Origin: Candidatus Eisenbacteria bacterium
Lineage (GTDB): Bacteria; Orphanbacterota; Orphanbacteria; Orphanbacterales; Orphanbacteraceae
Direction: 5' to 3'
DNA length: 35,920 nt
Assembly: GCA_016867715.1 (NCBI GenBank)
Contig: VGIW01000027.1
Coordinates: forward strand, 1 to 35,920
Shown here in pieces: positions 1-7,727 of this stretch. The position numbers and the translations under genes were made by a program. Under the pieces are notes generated by a model. It had not been told where the DNA came from, did not search any database, and was given only the letters and a program-made list of their open reading frames with translations. Every line of letters begins with the position of its first letter. Position 1 is the stretch's first letter.

Positions 1-408
1 TTATATCACGACGAAGATCGCCCCGTCAAGCGAAACCGCATGTCCTCGATGGCGCTTCCCGTCCCCTCCACAAGCATCGGCTCCTCGTTCTCCGCCTTCA
101 GGTTCGGGTGCCGTCCACGCCGTGGGCAGGAGACGGCCACGGCGTGGGCGCTGACGCCGGCCTCCCTTGCTGTCTCCGTCTCAACCGAACGAGACGGCGT
201 CTCATTGAGACGAGACAAATGGCGAACGGATTTTCGCTCAAGGAATTAGGCCCCACCGCCCGGTGAAGTGTCTCAATCGAGCGCTCCCGGCAAGAGGGAT
301 CTTCTGCGTCCCGGGGAGGGGATCGGACCGGGCTTCGTACCTCAGACCCCATTGAATTTGTGTGAGTTCCTGCACATTCGATCGGTTCCCTCCGATGCCG
401 CTCGATTT
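1..408. other. No supported gene
   Basis: All frames in this edge stretch were read. The open frames are short, Arg/Ser/Pro-rich and lack a ribosome binding site, which is how antisense or non-coding GC-rich DNA looks. One minus-strand frame ends at base 1 with a plausible hydrophobic tail (AVSLDGAIFVVI), but it is closed by stops after about 55 codons and has no start. No tRNA, terminator or repeat was recognised. Confidence 0.5.
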
Positions 409-423
409 TGGCACGTTTGGTGC
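409..423 (+). promoter_or_regulatory. Candidate sigma-54 (-24/-12) promoter
   Basis: The sequence TGGCACGTTTGGTGC fits the RpoN consensus TGGCACG-N4-TTGC in all but one conserved position, and it keeps the required GG-N10-GC spacing. Transcription would start near base 435 and run into the small membrane and exported proteins from 568 onward. No enhancer site or sigma-54 activator gene is visible in the window, so this rests on the match alone. Confidence 0.45.
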
Positions 424-567
424 GAGAGGCCGCTGCAGGAACATCCTAGCAGAGGAGAACGGCCGGTCCCACGAATCGCGGGGACCAAGGCCGCCTTCCG
501 GTAGGGTCTCGGAGCGATCGGGTGTCGTGAGCCCCCCTCCGGAAAGCGAGCCGAGGAGGTCGAGCGT

Positions 568-669
568 ATGACGGTTCGAGCGGTCCATCTCGCGACGGTT
601 CTCGTTTTTCTTCTCGTTCATCTCCTAGCGGCTTTGTGGTTCGCCGGCTTTGGGCCGGAAAGGGGGTAG
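568..669 (+). CDS. Small single-pass membrane peptide, 33 aa
   Basis: A 33-residue product starting MTVRAVHLATVLVFLLVHLL. It is one hydrophobic helix (about residues 5-27) followed by a short GFGPERG tail. An AGGAGG Shine-Dalgarno lies 9 bases before the ATG, which is the main reason to believe it. It could be a membrane microprotein or the signal anchor left from a longer gene, because the next reading frame (674-914) is broken. No family was recognised. It is the first gene after the sigma-54-like promoter. Confidence 0.4.
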   Translation: MTVRAVHLATVLVFLLVHLLAALWFAGFGPERG

Positions 670-673
670 GTCA

Positions 674-914
674 ATGATTCGGGTGCTCTTTTCGCTATGC
701 TCCTCTCGTTCTGTTTCGGTTGGGAGAGAAGGTCGTCGGTCCGATCACGGACAATGACTTCTCTCCGAACGAGGGAATGAAGTTCAATGTTCCCACCGTC
801 ACAATGACGTGGGGCGAGATCAAGTCGCTGTGGCAGGAAGGTCAAAACGGATGCGGCAACGGGGGGAACACGACCCCGCCGAGCAGCGGTGGAAGCAACC
901 CGCCCAATCCGTAG
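674..914 (+). pseudogene. Broken gene carrying a WGEIKSLWQ tail
   Basis: The coherent part is the last 64 codons (720-914), which read into TDNDFSPNEGMKF and then TMTWGEIKSLWQ, followed by a 25-residue Gly/Asn/Pro-rich tail with two cysteines. There is no Shine-Dalgarno or ATG for this frame; the only option is TTG at 720. Just upstream, ATG 674 (MIRVLFSL) and ATG 697 (MLLSFCFGW) offer pieces of a signal peptide in the other two frames. This looks like an exported protein gene reduced by deletion and frameshift. Its importance is the tail motif at 807-836, which recurs at 8644-8673 and 34852-34881. Confidence 0.45.
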
Positions 915-924
915 GAGGGGAATC

Positions 925-1488
925 ATGAGGATCGCGTTCTTGGTCTCGATGCTCGTTGCTTCGTGGGCGGGAGCGGTGGAGGTGGAGTGGGATTCGTTGG
1001 CGATTCGAACGCTACGGATGATGATAGGAGGAGCGTGTATGGTTGAGGTCGGTTCCGAATCGACCCAAGTCCGCGCCGACTCAGTCGAAAGAAATTGGGT
1101 GCCGTCATCCTGGATGTTCCGGGGAACCATCCGGACGAAACCGGATGAGCCTCCTGTTCAGCATGTTCATGTCCACGATCTCAACGGGGAATGTCTTACG
1201 AAGAGCTTCTACCCGATGATCGATTCCGGAGCAATCGAGGGAGGGTGGCGGCGTCAGCGAGTGTGGTTTGATATCAGCGAGAAGCTGCTGGCAGACCGGG
1301 ATCGCCTGGAGTTCCTCGTATCGATCTACGACGAGAACAAGCAGTGGGTCCACACGTTCCCGACGGTTGTGCTCGAACGGATCGCAGGCGGTGGGGATTC
1401 GTTTCGATGCAGACAGGACGAGTTCGTTTTGAGTCCCGACCGTTTGAAGCCCCCGGTCTTCTACGAACCGTTCCCGGTGAAGCCATGA
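925..1488 (+). CDS. Exported hypothetical protein, 187 aa
   Basis: Starts at ATG 925 with AGGAGGGG (913-920) 4 bases upstream. An earlier in-frame start at 889 has no such site and would spoil the signal peptide. Residues 1-19 (MRIAFLVSMLVASWAGAVE) form a typical signal peptide with an AxA-like cleavage site. The mature part contains no recognised domain. Its middle (HVHDLNGECL, RVWFDISEKL, LEFLVSIYDENKQWV) alternates hydrophobic and polar residues like a beta-sandwich. Its stop overlaps the start of the next gene (ATGA at 1485-1488), so the two are translationally coupled. Codon choice is less GC-biased than in the housekeeping genes further on. Confidence 0.6.
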   Translation: MRIAFLVSMLVASWAGAVEVEWDSLAIRTLRMMIGGACMVEVGSESTQVRADSVERNWVPSSWMFRGTIRTKPDEPPVQHVHVHDLNGECLTKSFYPMIDSGAIEGGWRRQRVWFDISEKLLADRDRLEFLVSIYDENKQWVHTFPTVVLERIAGGGDSFRCRQDEFVLSPDRLKPPVFYEPFPVKP

Positions 1489-1667
1489 GAGCGCTGTGTT
1501 TGATCCTGTGCTTTCCCGCAGCCGTTCTTGGTTCCCTGACGATGTACGATCAGACGGGGAGCATCGCGGTCTTCGTCTTCGGTGCCCGGCCACAGGGTTC
1601 CCGAATTCGGCAGTCCGACGCCGAAACGCAGGGGAATCGGCTCGGTCGGGTGGAATGGAAGTCGTGA
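1485..1667 (+). CDS. Small exported protein, 60 aa
   Basis: Begins in a 4-base ATGA overlap with the stop codon of the upstream exported protein, a standard sign of coupling. Residues 1-17 (MRALCLILCFPAAVLGS) are a signal peptide. The mature part of about 43 residues starts LTMYDQTGSIAVFVFGARPQ and ends polar (LGRVEWKS). No family was recognised. It could be a genuine small secreted partner of its neighbour or a truncated remnant; the signal peptide and overlap favour translation. Confidence 0.5.
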   Translation: MRALCLILCFPAAVLGSLTMYDQTGSIAVFVFGARPQGSRIRQSDAETQGNRLGRVEWKS

Positions 1668-1678
1668 GTGATTTGTCA

Positions 1679-1707
1679 TTGAAGTATTCCCCCCGTCTCG
1701 CTATCCT
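1679..1707 (+). promoter_or_regulatory. Sigma-70-like promoter for the TPR-TlpA gene
   Basis: TTGAAG (1679-1684) and TATCCT (1702-1707) are separated by exactly 17 bases. Transcription would start near 1714, leaving a leader of about 22 bases with GGAGG at 1726-1730 before ATG 1736. Confidence 0.5.
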
Positions 1708-1735
1708 GCGCGCAGATCTTTTCGTGGAGGTAGTC

Positions 1736-3700
1736 ATGTGGCTTCGAATCCTTGCCCTCGCGGTCGTCATGTCGACAGGGTGTTCACAGTCCCCGGAGCT
1801 GCCCGTCTTTTCCTATAAGCCGGTCGCGCCGGAAGCCGACAAGCCGCTCACGATCCACTACCGTCCGTTGATCAGCGGCTCGGCGCTCGCGCGCTCCGAC
1901 TCGGTGCGGCTCCGAATCACGCTCGTGGGGCCGCGAGGCGAGCTCTACGCCGACGCTCTGCCCATGGAGCGGGCGCGGGACGGTTGGCGTCTTCGCTTCA
2001 AACCGGGCGACTACCTCGCACCGGCCCCGGTGGTCATGGTCTGCGCGTTCGAGGATTCCGAAGACCCCGAGAACTGCGACGGCAATCAAGGCCGTCCCTG
2101 GATCTTGCTGTTCCACGACGACGGGGAGCTCGCTCGGGGAGCCGCGTACCAAACCTACCGGCTCTGCAAGTCACACGTGTGGCTCCCGGCGGATCTGGGA
2201 ATCCCGGATCATGAGAGGGGACGAGACGGGATCGAGTACGAGCTCCGGGCTCATCCGGATTTCGTTCCGGCGAGGCTCGAGCATTGGTCGATCGCGCTTG
2301 CGGAAGACAAGGAGGATTCTCTCGCGCTCGATTCGCTTCGACACGCGATCCGGACCGCACTCGATTCGATCCTCGAGGCGAACCTGCGCGCGCTCGATCC
2401 GGATACGATGATCGCTCGCGCCTTCGAGCTCTACGAGGTCCTCGGCGAGTCGAGCCGGGCGGAGTCCTTGCTGGCCGTCGTGCGCGACCGGTTTCCGCAG
2501 AGCCGCTTGGCTCTTCGATGCGAGTACGAATGGGCGTTCGCCCCGTGGGAACCCGAGCCGGTGATCGAGCGTTTCCAGAGGCTCCTGGAGGCGTATCCCG
2601 ACTCGCCCGAAGCGAAGAGAGGACGCGGCTTTCTTTTCGCGATCTACAACAACGTGTTGCAAATGCCCGAGCAAGCCGCCGAGATTGCGGCAAGCGGAAA
2701 GCCGATGGACCTCGGCTTTCTCCGTCTGTATGCGGAGGATCTCGCCGAGTCGGGAGAGCTCGAAGAGGCGGAGCTTGTCGCCCGTCGGTGCGTGCGGGAA
2801 GCGGAGAGCGAAACCTGGTCGGCGGGGAGCGGCCTCACACCGGCGGAGTGGACGAGGAGACAGGACCAAGAACTGCGAGACCACATCGTCCTTCTCGCCT
2901 CGATCCTCGGAGAGAAGAGAGAGTACGAGGAAGCGGTCGCGCTTCTCGAGGAGGTCGCACATACGAATCCTCGTGCCGCGGGGTCCGGCGCGCTCGAAGA
3001 GCTCGCTGAGTACCAGGCTTTCCTCGGGAGGAGGGAAGATGCGCTTCGCACGTACGACCTCCTCGGAGAGACGTTCCGTCCGTCGGACGAAGTCATTGAG
3101 GCCTGGCGGTCGTCGTACGTGGATGCGCGCGGGGAGGAATCCGGGTTCGATGAGCATCACGCGACCCTCGATGCGAAGCGACGGGCGAACGCGCACCAAC
3201 GTCTCGAGAGGCGCGTTCTCGATTGGCCTGCTCCCGAAGTGGTCCTCACCGACCTCGATGGGAATCGGCGTCCGCTTTCCGAGTTCCGCGGCAAGGTCGT
3301 GTTCATCGATTTCTGGGCCACATGGTGCGGTCCCTGCCTCTCCTCGATGTCGAAGTTCGAGGAGGCGTACCGCACTCTCGGAACGGGTCCGGATGTCGTC
3401 TTCATCGCATTGAACACGTGGGAAAAAGGAAACCTCGAAGAGAGACGGCGAAAGATCGAGGAGAAGTGGACGGAGATCGGTCTTTCTCTTCCTGTTCTCC
3501 TCGACATGGGATCGGAAGGCGAGGAGCCTTATCCGGCCGCGGACCTCTTCCGTGTGCGAGGGATTCCCACCTCGTTCCTCTTGGACCGAGACGGGCGGAT
3601 CCTGTTCCGAGCCGGCGGTCTCTTCTCTGAGAACGACGTTGAAAACCTCCGCCTGAAGATCGACTTCGCTCGAAACCGCCGGGGCGCCGAGGCCTCTTGA
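1736..3700 (+). CDS. TPR-repeat lipoprotein with C-terminal TlpA-like thioredoxin
   Basis: A 654-residue protein predicted to be a periplasm-facing lipoprotein: MWLRILALAVVMSTGC ends in an STGC lipobox with Cys16. ATG 1736 was chosen for its GGAGG site and signal peptide; the frame is open upstream to 1496 but reads as junk. Residues about 25-200 look like beta-rich domains. About 200-480 is alpha-helical with TPR-like repeats (AESLLAVVRDRFPQSRLALR). About 495-645 is a TlpA/AhpC-TSA thioredoxin fold with FWATWCGPC (Cys531, Cys534) and the cis-proline motif GIPTSFLLDRDG. TlpA-type domains reduce disulfides or serve cytochrome and redox maturation; the partner is unknown. The gene at 13773 has the same architecture. 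Confidence 0.85.
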   Translation: MWLRILALAVVMSTGCSQSPELPVFSYKPVAPEADKPLTIHYRPLISGSALARSDSVRLRITLVGPRGELYADALPMERARDGWRLRFKPGDYLAPAPVVMVCAFEDSEDPENCDGNQGRPWILLFHDDGELARGAAYQTYRLCKSHVWLPADLGIPDHERGRDGIEYELRAHPDFVPARLEHWSIALAEDKEDSLALDSLRHAIRTALDSILEANLRALDPDTMIARAFELYEVLGESSRAESLLAVVRDRFPQSRLALRCEYEWAFAPWEPEPVIERFQRLLEAYPDSPEAKRGRGFLFAIYNNVLQMPEQAAEIAASGKPMDLGFLRLYAEDLAESGELEEAELVARRCVREAESETWSAGSGLTPAEWTRRQDQELRDHIVLLASILGEKREYEEAVALLEEVAHTNPRAAGSGALEELAEYQAFLGRREDALRTYDLLGETFRPSDEVIEAWRSSYVDARGEESGFDEHHATLDAKRRANAHQRLERRVLDWPAPEVVLTDLDGNRRPLSEFRGKVVFIDFWATWCGPCLSSMSKFEEAYRTLGTGPDVVFIALNTWEKGNLEERRRKIEEKWTEIGLSLPVLLDMGSEGEEPYPAADLFRVRGIPTSFLLDRDGRILFRAGGLFSENDVENLRLKIDFARNRRGAEAS

Positions 3701-3946
3701 GCCTTCGGTTCGGGATTCTAGTTCTCAGTCAGGGTGTCCGGGTCGGATCCCGGGGCGACAACGAAGAGTCGCTTTCTCGTTTCTCGGCGCACTTCGCGAT
3801 CACTTTTTCGAATGGACGATTCAAAGCCGGCGCGAAGTTTTACCTTGGCTCTTTCGTCGAGTCGTTTTGAAATCGCAGGAACCCACCCGCACACAAGGTC
3901 TTCTTCGTCGGAGGGGGACTCGCAGCGAGCTCGATCTCCGCCTTCC

Positions 3947-5056
3947 CTACCAATAGGGCCTGAACTCCGCGACGAAGACGTGCGTGTCCCCGCTCTCCGG
4001 GGCGGCCCGGTTCGAGCAGAAGAGCAGGAATCGCCCGTCGTGCGAGAAGTGGGGAAACCCGTCGAAGCCGGGGGAATGCGTGACGCGCACGAGCTCGGTC
4101 CCGTCCGACTTCATCATGTACAGCTCGAAGTTTCTCGGGTCGTCCATGTTGGACGAAAAGACGATTCGCTCTCCGCTCGGATGAAAGCACGGCGCGAAAT
4201 TGACGGCGCCGTTGTTCGTGATCTGACGGTGGTTCGTTCCGTCGGCATCGCACACGTAGATCTCGAGGTTCTTGTAGTTGTCGGTGCGCGAGGCTCGGTA
4301 AACGATCCGGGTTTCGTCCGGGGAGAAGAACGCGCCGCCGTCGTAACCTTTCGCGTTCGTGATGCGGACGGGGACGCGCTCCTCTATGTCCATCTTGTAG
4401 ATCTCGAGATCCCCGTCTCGCGCCGAAGTCCAGAGGATTGTCTTGCCGCTCGGCGAGACGGTGCACTCGGCGTCGTAGCCTGGAGTATCCGTGAGCTGCT
4501 CGATGGTTTCTCCCCGGAAGTTCGCGAGGAAGAGATCGAACGCCTCGTCGAAATCCCACTCGTACTCGCTCTCCGCCGGCTTCGCGGGAATCTCCTCGCG
4601 AAGATGCGTGGACGCGTAGACGAACCTCTGCCCGTTCGGGAAGAAAGAAGAGCAAGTCGCTCGTCCCTTCCCCGTGCTCACCATGTATCTGTTCTCGCCG
4701 TCTCGGTCCATGACGTAGATCTGGTCGTGCTGCTCGCCGGGCATCGTCGCCTGGAAGATGATCCGCCCTCCCCGCGGGCCGAAGTTGGCCTCTCCGTTGT
4801 CCCCTTCGGACGCGAGCCGCTCGAGGCTCGCGAACATTTTTTCCTTCTCGCCGATCAGCTCGGGGGCGAGAGGTCCTCTCTTGCCCGCGGGAGTCATAAT
4901 GTCGCGAAGGTTGAAGTCGGCAGGGAGCTTTACTTCCGATTGAGTCTCCTTCTTCTCCGTCGCCTCTTGCGCGAGAACAAGCCCCGGAAAGACCAGCGCG
5001 GCGAAAACCGCGAGCGAAACGAGTCTCCATCGCGTCGGATGCGTCATGTGCTTCAT
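3947..5056 (-). CDS. Exported TolB-like PD40 beta-propeller protein
   Basis: A 369-residue protein with a signal peptide over residues 1-29 (cleavage after VLAQ). Five or more WD40-like PD40 repeats follow, visible as recurring blocks such as FSPDETRIVYRAS, VSPSGKTILWTSARDG and FHPSGERIVFSSN, each followed by EIYxMDxDGT-type turns. This fold is shared by TolB and the N-terminal part of DPP-IV-like peptidases, but no peptidase domain follows. It is probably a periplasmic binding or scaffold protein. Start 5056 has AAGGAA upstream. It lies 13 bases after the small gene at 5070-5393, so the two are likely one operon. The 246 bases beyond its stop (3701-3946) show no gene. Confidence 0.85.
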   Translation of the reverse strand: MKHMTHPTRWRLVSLAVFAALVFPGLVLAQEATEKKETQSEVKLPADFNLRDIMTPAGKRGPLAPELIGEKEKMFASLERLASEGDNGEANFGPRGGRIIFQATMPGEQHDQIYVMDRDGENRYMVSTGKGRATCSSFFPNGQRFVYASTHLREEIPAKPAESEYEWDFDEAFDLFLANFRGETIEQLTDTPGYDAECTVSPSGKTILWTSARDGDLEIYKMDIEERVPVRITNAKGYDGGAFFSPDETRIVYRASRTDNYKNLEIYVCDADGTNHRQITNNGAVNFAPCFHPSGERIVFSSNMDDPRNFELYMMKSDGTELVRVTHSPGFDGFPHFSHDGRFLLFCSNRAAPESGDTHVFVAEFRPYW

Positions 5057-5069
5057 GTTCGTTCCTTTT

Positions 5070-5393
5070 CTACTTCAGGTGAAGGCGAATGCCGTCCTCG
5101 AGGGCGGCGAGTTTCTTTCGCGTCTCGGCGAGGAGCGGTTCGATCGAGGCCCCGTTTTCCGCGTCGCGGAGAACGCCTTCCAGGATCTCAACGTAGCTGT
5201 CCAGATAGAGGTGATACTGGGGCTCGTCCGGAAACTCGGATCGCCGTCTCTCGGCATGGACGATCGCGGAGCGAAGCGCCGCGAAGAGCGTCTCCCGGTC
5301 GTTCGCGGGATCGGCCCCCCTTGCGTAGACGTGAGCGGCGTTGAAGAACTCGGACCGGAGAATCTCGAAGACCCAATTGAAACGGTTTTTCAT
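5070..5393 (-). CDS. Small helical protein of unknown function, 107 aa
   Basis: A soluble, charged, mostly helical protein beginning MKNRFNWVFEILRSEFF, with no signal peptide or membrane segment. A longer version from TTG 5450 is possible, but that stretch overlaps a good promoter (5422-5450), so ATG 5393 is preferred. The pattern of acidic and aromatic residues (EPQYHLYLDSYVEILEGVL) suggests a helical bundle. It is the first gene of a likely two-gene operon with the PD40 propeller. No family recognised. Confidence 0.6.
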   Translation of the reverse strand: MKNRFNWVFEILRSEFFNAAHVYARGADPANDRETLFAALRSAIVHAERRRSEFPDEPQYHLYLDSYVEILEGVLRDAENGASIEPLLAETRKKLAALEDGIRLHLK

Positions 5394-5421
5394 GCGTCCA
5401 TGCTCCGCCGGGGTTTTGTAA

Positions 5422-5450
5422 AGGATAGCAATCCTCTCGCTCGCGGGCAA
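5422..5450 (-). promoter_or_regulatory. Sigma-70-like promoter for the 5393/5056 operon
   Basis: On the minus strand TTGCCC (5450-5445) and TATCCT (5427-5422) stand 17 bases apart. The same TATCCT -10 occurs in the promoter at 1702-1707. The predicted start near 5415 leaves a leader of about 22 bases before ATG 5393. Confidence 0.45.
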
Positions 5451-5483
5451 GGCCGGCGTATCAAGAACGTCTTTCGGAGTCTC

Positions 5484-6566
5484 TTACCGGAACGGAAGTT
5501 CCGCGAGCCGCGCGGCGAGAACGCGGTCCCCGGCGCGCGCGAAGAGCGGGGGTCTATTCTCGACGATCGTCGTGCGGATCACCGCGAAGGCGATCACCCC
5601 TCCGGGATGGATTGATCGGACCGCGGAAGTGATCCGGCCGACCTCCGCGCCGTCCGCGAGCACGGCCGATCCGCGATCGGGCGGGCGGTCTCCTTCAATC
5701 GCGAGGCCGACCAGGCTCTTCGGAGGCTTTCCGCGATGATGTGTCTTCGCGAGAATCTCTTGTCCCGGAAAGCATCCTTTGCCGAAGGAGACGACCGACT
5801 CGAGTCCCGCTTCGAGCGGCCCGAGGTCGGGGCCGATGTCCGCGCCGAAGAGCGGGGTGCCGGCCTCCATACGGAGGATTTCGAACGCTTCATCGCCTAC
5901 GGGACGCGGCTTCGGCGCCTCGTGGAGGAGAAGAAGCCTCCACGCGTCGACGAGACGCTCTCTCTGAACAAGAAGATCGAAGCCGTCCTCTCCGGTGGGG
6001 CACTCTCTCACCGCGTGGACGGGCCCCGGTATCCCGGGAAGCGACAAGGGACGATGATGCCCCGGCGGCAAGTGCGGGAGGGGCGATCCCGAGAGAGACG
6101 CGAGGAGCCTCCCGCTTTCCGGTCCCGCGACGTGAACCGCGCCCCACTCGGCGCTCGTATCCTCAATCTCCGCCTCTTCGAGAATCAGGTACGGGTCGAG
6201 GCCGCGGCTCAGAGTCACCGCGTCTTCCCGATCGAGGAGCGCGAGGAACGACTCGGCGAAGGCGAGAAGGCGGAAGAGCGCGATGAACTTTCCGTTCGGC
6301 GCGAGAAGCGCGTTCCATCTCCCGGCTCCGGGCGCGAGATCCTTCACGTCGTTCGCGAGCATGTGCTCGAGAAAGGCCGCGCGATCCGCTCCCCGGATTC
6401 GCACGGCCCCGAGAGAGGATCGGTCGATGAGGCCGACCGAGCGGCGCACGGCGTCGTATTCCCATGCCGGATCGCCGAAGTGCGCCGCGAGCGGACGGCC
6501 GCGCCGCTCGTCCGTGTGCGCGCCGATCGTTTCGAGAAACGCGAAGAGACGCGAATCGGTTCCCAT
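5484..6566 (-). CDS. ygfZ: YgfZ/GcvT-family folate-binding protein
   Basis: A 360-residue cytosolic protein of the aminomethyltransferase superfamily. The N-terminal half has the family block EYDAVRRSVGLIDRS and LEHMLANDVKDLAPG. The C-terminal half has the diagnostic KGCFPGQE (Cys265), followed by KTHHRGKPPKSLVGL. The K-G-C-x-x-G-Q-E motif marks COG0354 (YgfZ/IbA57), which uses tetrahydrofolate in iron-sulfur cluster assembly and repair, rather than GcvT of the glycine cleavage system; no gcvH or gcvP is nearby. ATG 6566 has GGAGGAAG upstream. The same frame stays open to 7559, but that part is antisense to proline dehydrogenase and is not included. Divergently arranged with that gene. Confidence 0.85.
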   Translation of the reverse strand: MGTDSRLFAFLETIGAHTDERRGRPLAAHFGDPAWEYDAVRRSVGLIDRSSLGAVRIRGADRAAFLEHMLANDVKDLAPGAGRWNALLAPNGKFIALFRLLAFAESFLALLDREDAVTLSRGLDPYLILEEAEIEDTSAEWGAVHVAGPESGRLLASLSGSPLPHLPPGHHRPLSLPGIPGPVHAVRECPTGEDGFDLLVQRERLVDAWRLLLLHEAPKPRPVGDEAFEILRMEAGTPLFGADIGPDLGPLEAGLESVVSFGKGCFPGQEILAKTHHRGKPPKSLVGLAIEGDRPPDRGSAVLADGAEVGRITSAVRSIHPGGVIAFAVIRTTIVENRPPLFARAGDRVLAARLAELPFR

Positions 6567-6728
6567 CCGCTTCCTCCGTCTCCTATCGTAATACGGGCGC
6601 TCGCGCGCGAGGACGCTTTTTGCGGTTGTGCGGGCGGCCGCAGAAGGTCTACACTCCCTCCGGGCGAGGGACCGCTGTCCGATTCGGGCGGCGGCGTTTT
6701 TCGGCTCATCCGCCGCCCGCGCGGCGAG

Positions 6729-6738
6729 AGGAGGTGAT
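6729..6738 (+). promoter_or_regulatory. Strong Shine-Dalgarno that decides an ATC start
   Basis: AGGAGGTGAT is a full-length match to the 16S anti-Shine-Dalgarno. Nine bases after its AGGAGG core lies ATC 6744, the first codon after an in-frame stop (TGA 6735-6737). No ATG, GTG or TTG is available in this frame until GTG 6966. Confidence 0.7.
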
Positions 6739-6743
6739 CGGCC

Positions 6744-7643
6744 ATCGGCCTCCTGGATCGCGCTGTCGTTGCTTTTCTCCCGCTCGTTCCCAAACCGATC
6801 GTCGGGAAGTTCTCTTCCCGTTATATCGCCGGCGCCGATCTCGCGGACGCGATCCGTGAGATCCGCGCGCTGAACGATCGAGGAATCCTCGCGACCGTCG
6901 ACATCCTCGGCGAGAACGTCACGGAAATCGCCCAGGCCGAACGGTCGGCCCGGGAGTACATCGAGGTGCTCGATGCGATCCGCTCGAACGGGCTCGATTC
7001 GAACGTGTCGATCAAGCTGACGATGCTCGGGCTTCTGATCGACGAGGAATTCTGCTTTCAGCGGATGCGCGAGATCGTCGGCGAGGCGAAGAAGCGGGGG
7101 AACTTCATCCGAATCGACATCGAGGACTCGAGCGTCACCGACAAGACCTTCCGGATCTACCGCAGACTGCGCGAGGAGTTCGACAACGTCGGGGCCGCGA
7201 TCCAGGCGTACATGCGGCGCACGCAGGACGACGTCGGCGACTTCCTCGCGATGAACGCGAACCTCCGCCTCTGCAAGGGGATCTACGTCGAGCCGCGCCG
7301 GATCGCGTGGAAGGGACACCACACGATCAACGCGAACTTCACGCTCGCCCTCCGGAGGCTTCTCGAGGGGGGCTGCTACGTCGGCATCGCGACGCACGAC
7401 GAGCATCTGATCTGGGAAGCGGAGCGGATCGTGAGGGAAACCGGGCTCGATCGGACGAAGTACGAGTTCCAGATGCTTCTCGGGGTGGACGAGGAGCTCC
7501 GAGACGTGATCCACGCCGCAGGCCATCGCCTGCGGATCTACGTCCCCTTCGGGAGGCACTGGTACGCCTACAGCATGAGGCGTCTCCGCGAGAACCCGAA
7601 GATCGCCGGCTACGCGGCGAAAGCCGCTTTAAGAATCAAGTAA
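6744..7643 (+). CDS. Proline dehydrogenase
   Basis: Monofunctional PRODH, an FAD enzyme oxidising proline to pyrroline-5-carboxylate. Family motifs in order: TVDILGENVTE, IDIEDSSVTDKTF, RLCKGIYVEPRRIAW, IATHDEHLIWEAE, YEFQMLLGV, and the C-terminal proline-binding signature YVPFGRHWYAYSMRRLRENP. Starting at ATC 6744 gives 299 residues, the usual length, and an N-terminus GLLDRAVVAFLPLVPKPIVG that fits the family. Starting at the first normal codon, GTG 6966, would remove 74 residues including the first beta strand. Either ATC is used, as rare AUU/AUC starts are in bacteria, or the base is an assembly error for ATG. No P5C dehydrogenase gene is adjacent. Confidence 0.9.
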   Translation: MGLLDRAVVAFLPLVPKPIVGKFSSRYIAGADLADAIREIRALNDRGILATVDILGENVTEIAQAERSAREYIEVLDAIRSNGLDSNVSIKLTMLGLLIDEEFCFQRMREIVGEAKKRGNFIRIDIEDSSVTDKTFRIYRRLREEFDNVGAAIQAYMRRTQDDVGDFLAMNANLRLCKGIYVEPRRIAWKGHHTINANFTLALRRLLEGGCYVGIATHDEHLIWEAERIVRETGLDRTKYEFQMLLGVDEELRDVIHAAGHRLRIYVPFGRHWYAYSMRRLRENPKIAGYAAKAALRIK

Positions 7644-7727
7644 CTTCCGCCGGGGCGCGTCCGCTTCTCCGGCGCAACGGTCCGGTGCGCGGAAATCCGT
7701 GGGCCGGACGAGCGCCCGAGAAACCCG

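Noticed and set aside
1-170. Minus-strand frame ending in AVSLDGAIFVVI at the window edge
   Set aside because: Closed upstream by stops after about 55 codons with no start codon and no recognisable domain.
1985-3413. Several long frames overlapping the first TPR-TlpA gene
   Set aside because: Shadows; only the plus-strand frame has a lipobox signal and the thioredoxin motif.
3701-3946. Possible tRNA-like segment around GGGTCGGATCCC
   Set aside because: No acceptor, anticodon or T-arm arrangement could be built; it is only a local GC-rich inverted repeat.
6567-7559. Continuation of the ygfZ frame to give a 691-residue minus-strand protein
   Set aside because: This part is antisense to proline dehydrogenase, is Arg/Asp/Val-rich as shadows are, and ATG 6566 has a strong ribosome binding site.
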